Origin: Microvirga puerhi
GTDB taxonomy: Bacteria; Pseudomonadota; Alphaproteobacteria; Rhizobiales; Beijerinckiaceae
DNA length: 64,000 nt
NCBI RefSeq assembly: GCF_020089865.1
Contig: NZ_JAIRBM010000013.1
Location: forward strand, 62,001-126,000
Direction of reading: 5' to 3'
Part shown: positions 62,661 through 64,000 of the stretch, piece by piece
Numbering within the stretch: position 1 is the stretch's first letter
Layout of the letters: every line of letters starts with the position of its first letter
The notes under the pieces: model-generated
Databases searched by the model: none
What the model was told of the DNA's origin: nothing
What the model saw: the letters and a program-made list of their open reading frames with translations, nothing else
Program-made: the position numbers and the translations under genes

Positions 62661-62760
62661 TTGCAACGCTTGGCGTTCAATCTTTGGCAGCCTTGAACGT
62701 GAACGCCTCTGCCTGTAAGCAAAGGCGTATCTCCTCATCGAATCTAAAGTGTGAGCTTTC

Positions 62761-63759
62761 TCATGCGGCGCGGCCTGCGCGGGATGCCGTCTTTTCAGCC
62801 TGAACGGTCACGGTCCGAGCAGTCTCTTCAGCCACCTGACGTGTGAGCTCGGCAATGCGCCGGCTGTTCTCGATGGTCTGCTCCAAGTTGTCGTGGAACA
62901 TAGATGCTTGAACCGAGAAAAAGTCCGTCATCGAGTGGCAACGCGTGAGGGCATTCAAGCCCTCGAGATTCTTTTGCCATCGCTTCTGGCTCAACTCCAA
63001 GCATTGGCGCGAGACTTCCTGAATACCGCGGGCGAGAACCGTGCCGGATTGCGCCACGGCTTGAAGATTCTGCGACGCTTGTTCGGCAAGACCCTGAGCA
63101 TTGCCAGCCGACAAGCCAAGGGCCTGTGTCACCGGACCGGTCGAACGCCGAGCCAGTTCCGATGCTGCACCAAAACTGCTCTGCACAGCGTCTTGCAGAG
63201 TACGGGCAACTGTTTGGGCTCCCTCCAATCCGACCCTCATGGTGGTGTCGGCGACATCGTCCGTTACCCGCTGGAGAGTCTCAACCTGCTCTCGGCCACG
63301 CCGGACCTCAGCCTGTTTCGTCTCTTCGACAGTCGCCATGTCATCTTCCACTTTGTCGACGACAGCTTCGGCTTCCTCGTCGCTCAAGACCTTAAGCACT
63401 GCCGGAAGCAGTTCCTTCTTGTCGTCGCGGATGTGCTGTTGAAACACTCCTCTCAGCTCAGCCACTTGCGTGTGGAACTCGACACTATTCTTCGGCATGC
63501 GCTCCAGCTCGGCCAGAAGTGCATTCGTCTCCCGGTTGTCGTCGATCGCCTGCTGCACGAGGTCCCGCATCCCATGCTTCCACAGGACCGGAAAGAGGTG
63601 CTGTTCCTGGAGACTGGCCAGAAGCTCCAACTCCTCTTTCAGGTCCGAGAACAGGCGCTCACGGGTTTTGACAGCATTCTCGGACGTGGCGAGCAGCTTC
63701 TCGAAAAGCTCGTTAGCCCTATCTGGCGGCGTTTGGCTAAATCGTCTGTTCGTTATCAT
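62761..63759 (-). CDS. hemerythrin-like/phasin fusion protein
   Basis: A 332-residue two-domain protein. Residues 15-125 resemble the HHE hemerythrin-like helical bundle, with candidate iron-site residues in QEQHLFPVLWKH, SVEFHTQVAELR and QQHIRDDKKELLP. Residues 190-310 are a phasin-like helical domain (QSSFGAASELARRS; GLSAGNAQGLAEQASQ; QASMFHDNLEQTIENSRRIA). The ATG at 63757-63759 follows GGGAAG. Phasins coat polyhydroxyalkanoate granules. The HHE assignment is by eye and one or two ligands are uncertain. Neighbours give no pathway. Confidence 0.75.
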   Translation of the reverse strand: MITNRRFSQTPPDRANELFEKLLATSENAVKTRERLFSDLKEELELLASLQEQHLFPVLWKHGMRDLVQQAIDDNRETNALLAELERMPKNSVEFHTQVAELRGVFQQHIRDDKKELLPAVLKVLSDEEAEAVVDKVEDDMATVEETKQAEVRRGREQVETLQRVTDDVADTTMRVGLEGAQTVARTLQDAVQSSFGAASELARRSTGPVTQALGLSAGNAQGLAEQASQNLQAVAQSGTVLARGIQEVSRQCLELSQKRWQKNLEGLNALTRCHSMTDFFSVQASMFHDNLEQTIENSRRIAELTRQVAEETARTVTVQAEKTASRAGRAA

Positions 63760-64000
63760 CTTCCCTCGCTTGCTATGATAGAGATGGTCTCAAGCTCCAC
63801 AGCGTGGACCGTGCAGTGTGCGCCGGCGTGGCGATTAGACAAAAACACGACACAAAACGCGAGAACGGGCGAGGTAGTACACCGTGTTCACCGTCTGCCT
63901 ACGCGTCCGATTCCGGCGTATTGCTGAACTTCTAGGGAAGTTTTCCCTAAATTCCGGCTACTCGCAGAACGACCAGCTATCGACCTCGTTGATCTGTGGT
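63760..64000. other. window end, no gene seen
   Basis: No supportable ORF. It should contain the promoter of the hemerythrin-phasin gene. TAGGGAA-GTT-TTCCCTA (63933-63949) is a 7-bp inverted repeat of unknown role. Confidence 0.4.

Noticed and set aside
57744..62760. Integrated prophage or integrative element at the tmRNA
   Set aside because: No integrase, phage structural gene or second copy of the tmRNA end is present in the window; only an accessory-looking region can be claimed.

Overview
The window is high-GC chromosomal DNA of an alphaproteobacterium in the order Hyphomicrobiales (Rhizobiales). A relative of Microvirga or Methylobacterium is most likely. Markers are a two-piece, circularly permuted tmRNA gene, a rhizobial Omp2b/RopA-type porin, a type II lumazine synthase (RibH2) under an FMN riboswitch, DUF6481 and S21 paralogs, and an lptF-lptG-lptD-pdxA-rsmA run. 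The genus is an inference; only the class and order are well supported.

Layout. 1-7217: a DUF533 gene fragment, then the tyrosine/homogentisate catabolic region (VOC protein, fumarylacetoacetase, TakP-like TRAP binding protein, hmgA, MarR regulator, maiA, hppD). Two matching inverted repeats lie between hmgA and the regulator. 7218-24921: porin, hydrolase, lytic transglycosylase, dapA, smpB, a TetR/enoyl-CoA hydratase pair, a NYN-domain protein, pyrE, dctA, then a TPP-riboswitch-controlled ykoFEDC thiamin-precursor ECF transporter, a two-gene membrane/SDR unit and a class I glutamine amidotransferase. 24932-36420: rel, rpoZ, the fabD-fabG-acpP-fabF fatty acid cluster, mltG-yicC-gmk, FMN riboswitch plus ribH2, and rsmA. 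36417-48508: pdxA, lptD, lptG, lptF, pepA, holC, an S10 carboxypeptidase, a lipoprotein and an ABC-F ATPase.

48740-57367: a three-gene cassette for UDP-2,3-diacetamido-2,3-dideoxyglucuronate, in which the dehydrogenase and acetyltransferase are fused, then a Crp-type regulator and a TetR-controlled EmrAB efflux pump.

57369-64000 looks accessory. It holds a 97-bp element able to fold into a three-way junction, the permuted tmRNA gene (tag ANDNVDMGAVRLAA), an unrecognised 245-residue protein, a block of minus-strand small genes (rpsU paralog with TTG start, two cspA genes, DUF6481, three small conserved-looking proteins), a decayed sulfatase and a hemerythrin-phasin fusion.

The most interesting signals are regulatory RNA and DNA structure. 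The rpsU gene and both cspA genes of the small-gene block have the Shine-Dalgarno (SD) sequence inside a possible leader stem. The ribH2 start codon is inside a 10-bp inverted repeat downstream of the FMN aptamer. A 150-bp palindromic repeat occurs twice, both times between convergent genes. No CRISPR array, intact insertion sequence, integrase, rRNA or ordinary tRNA gene was seen.
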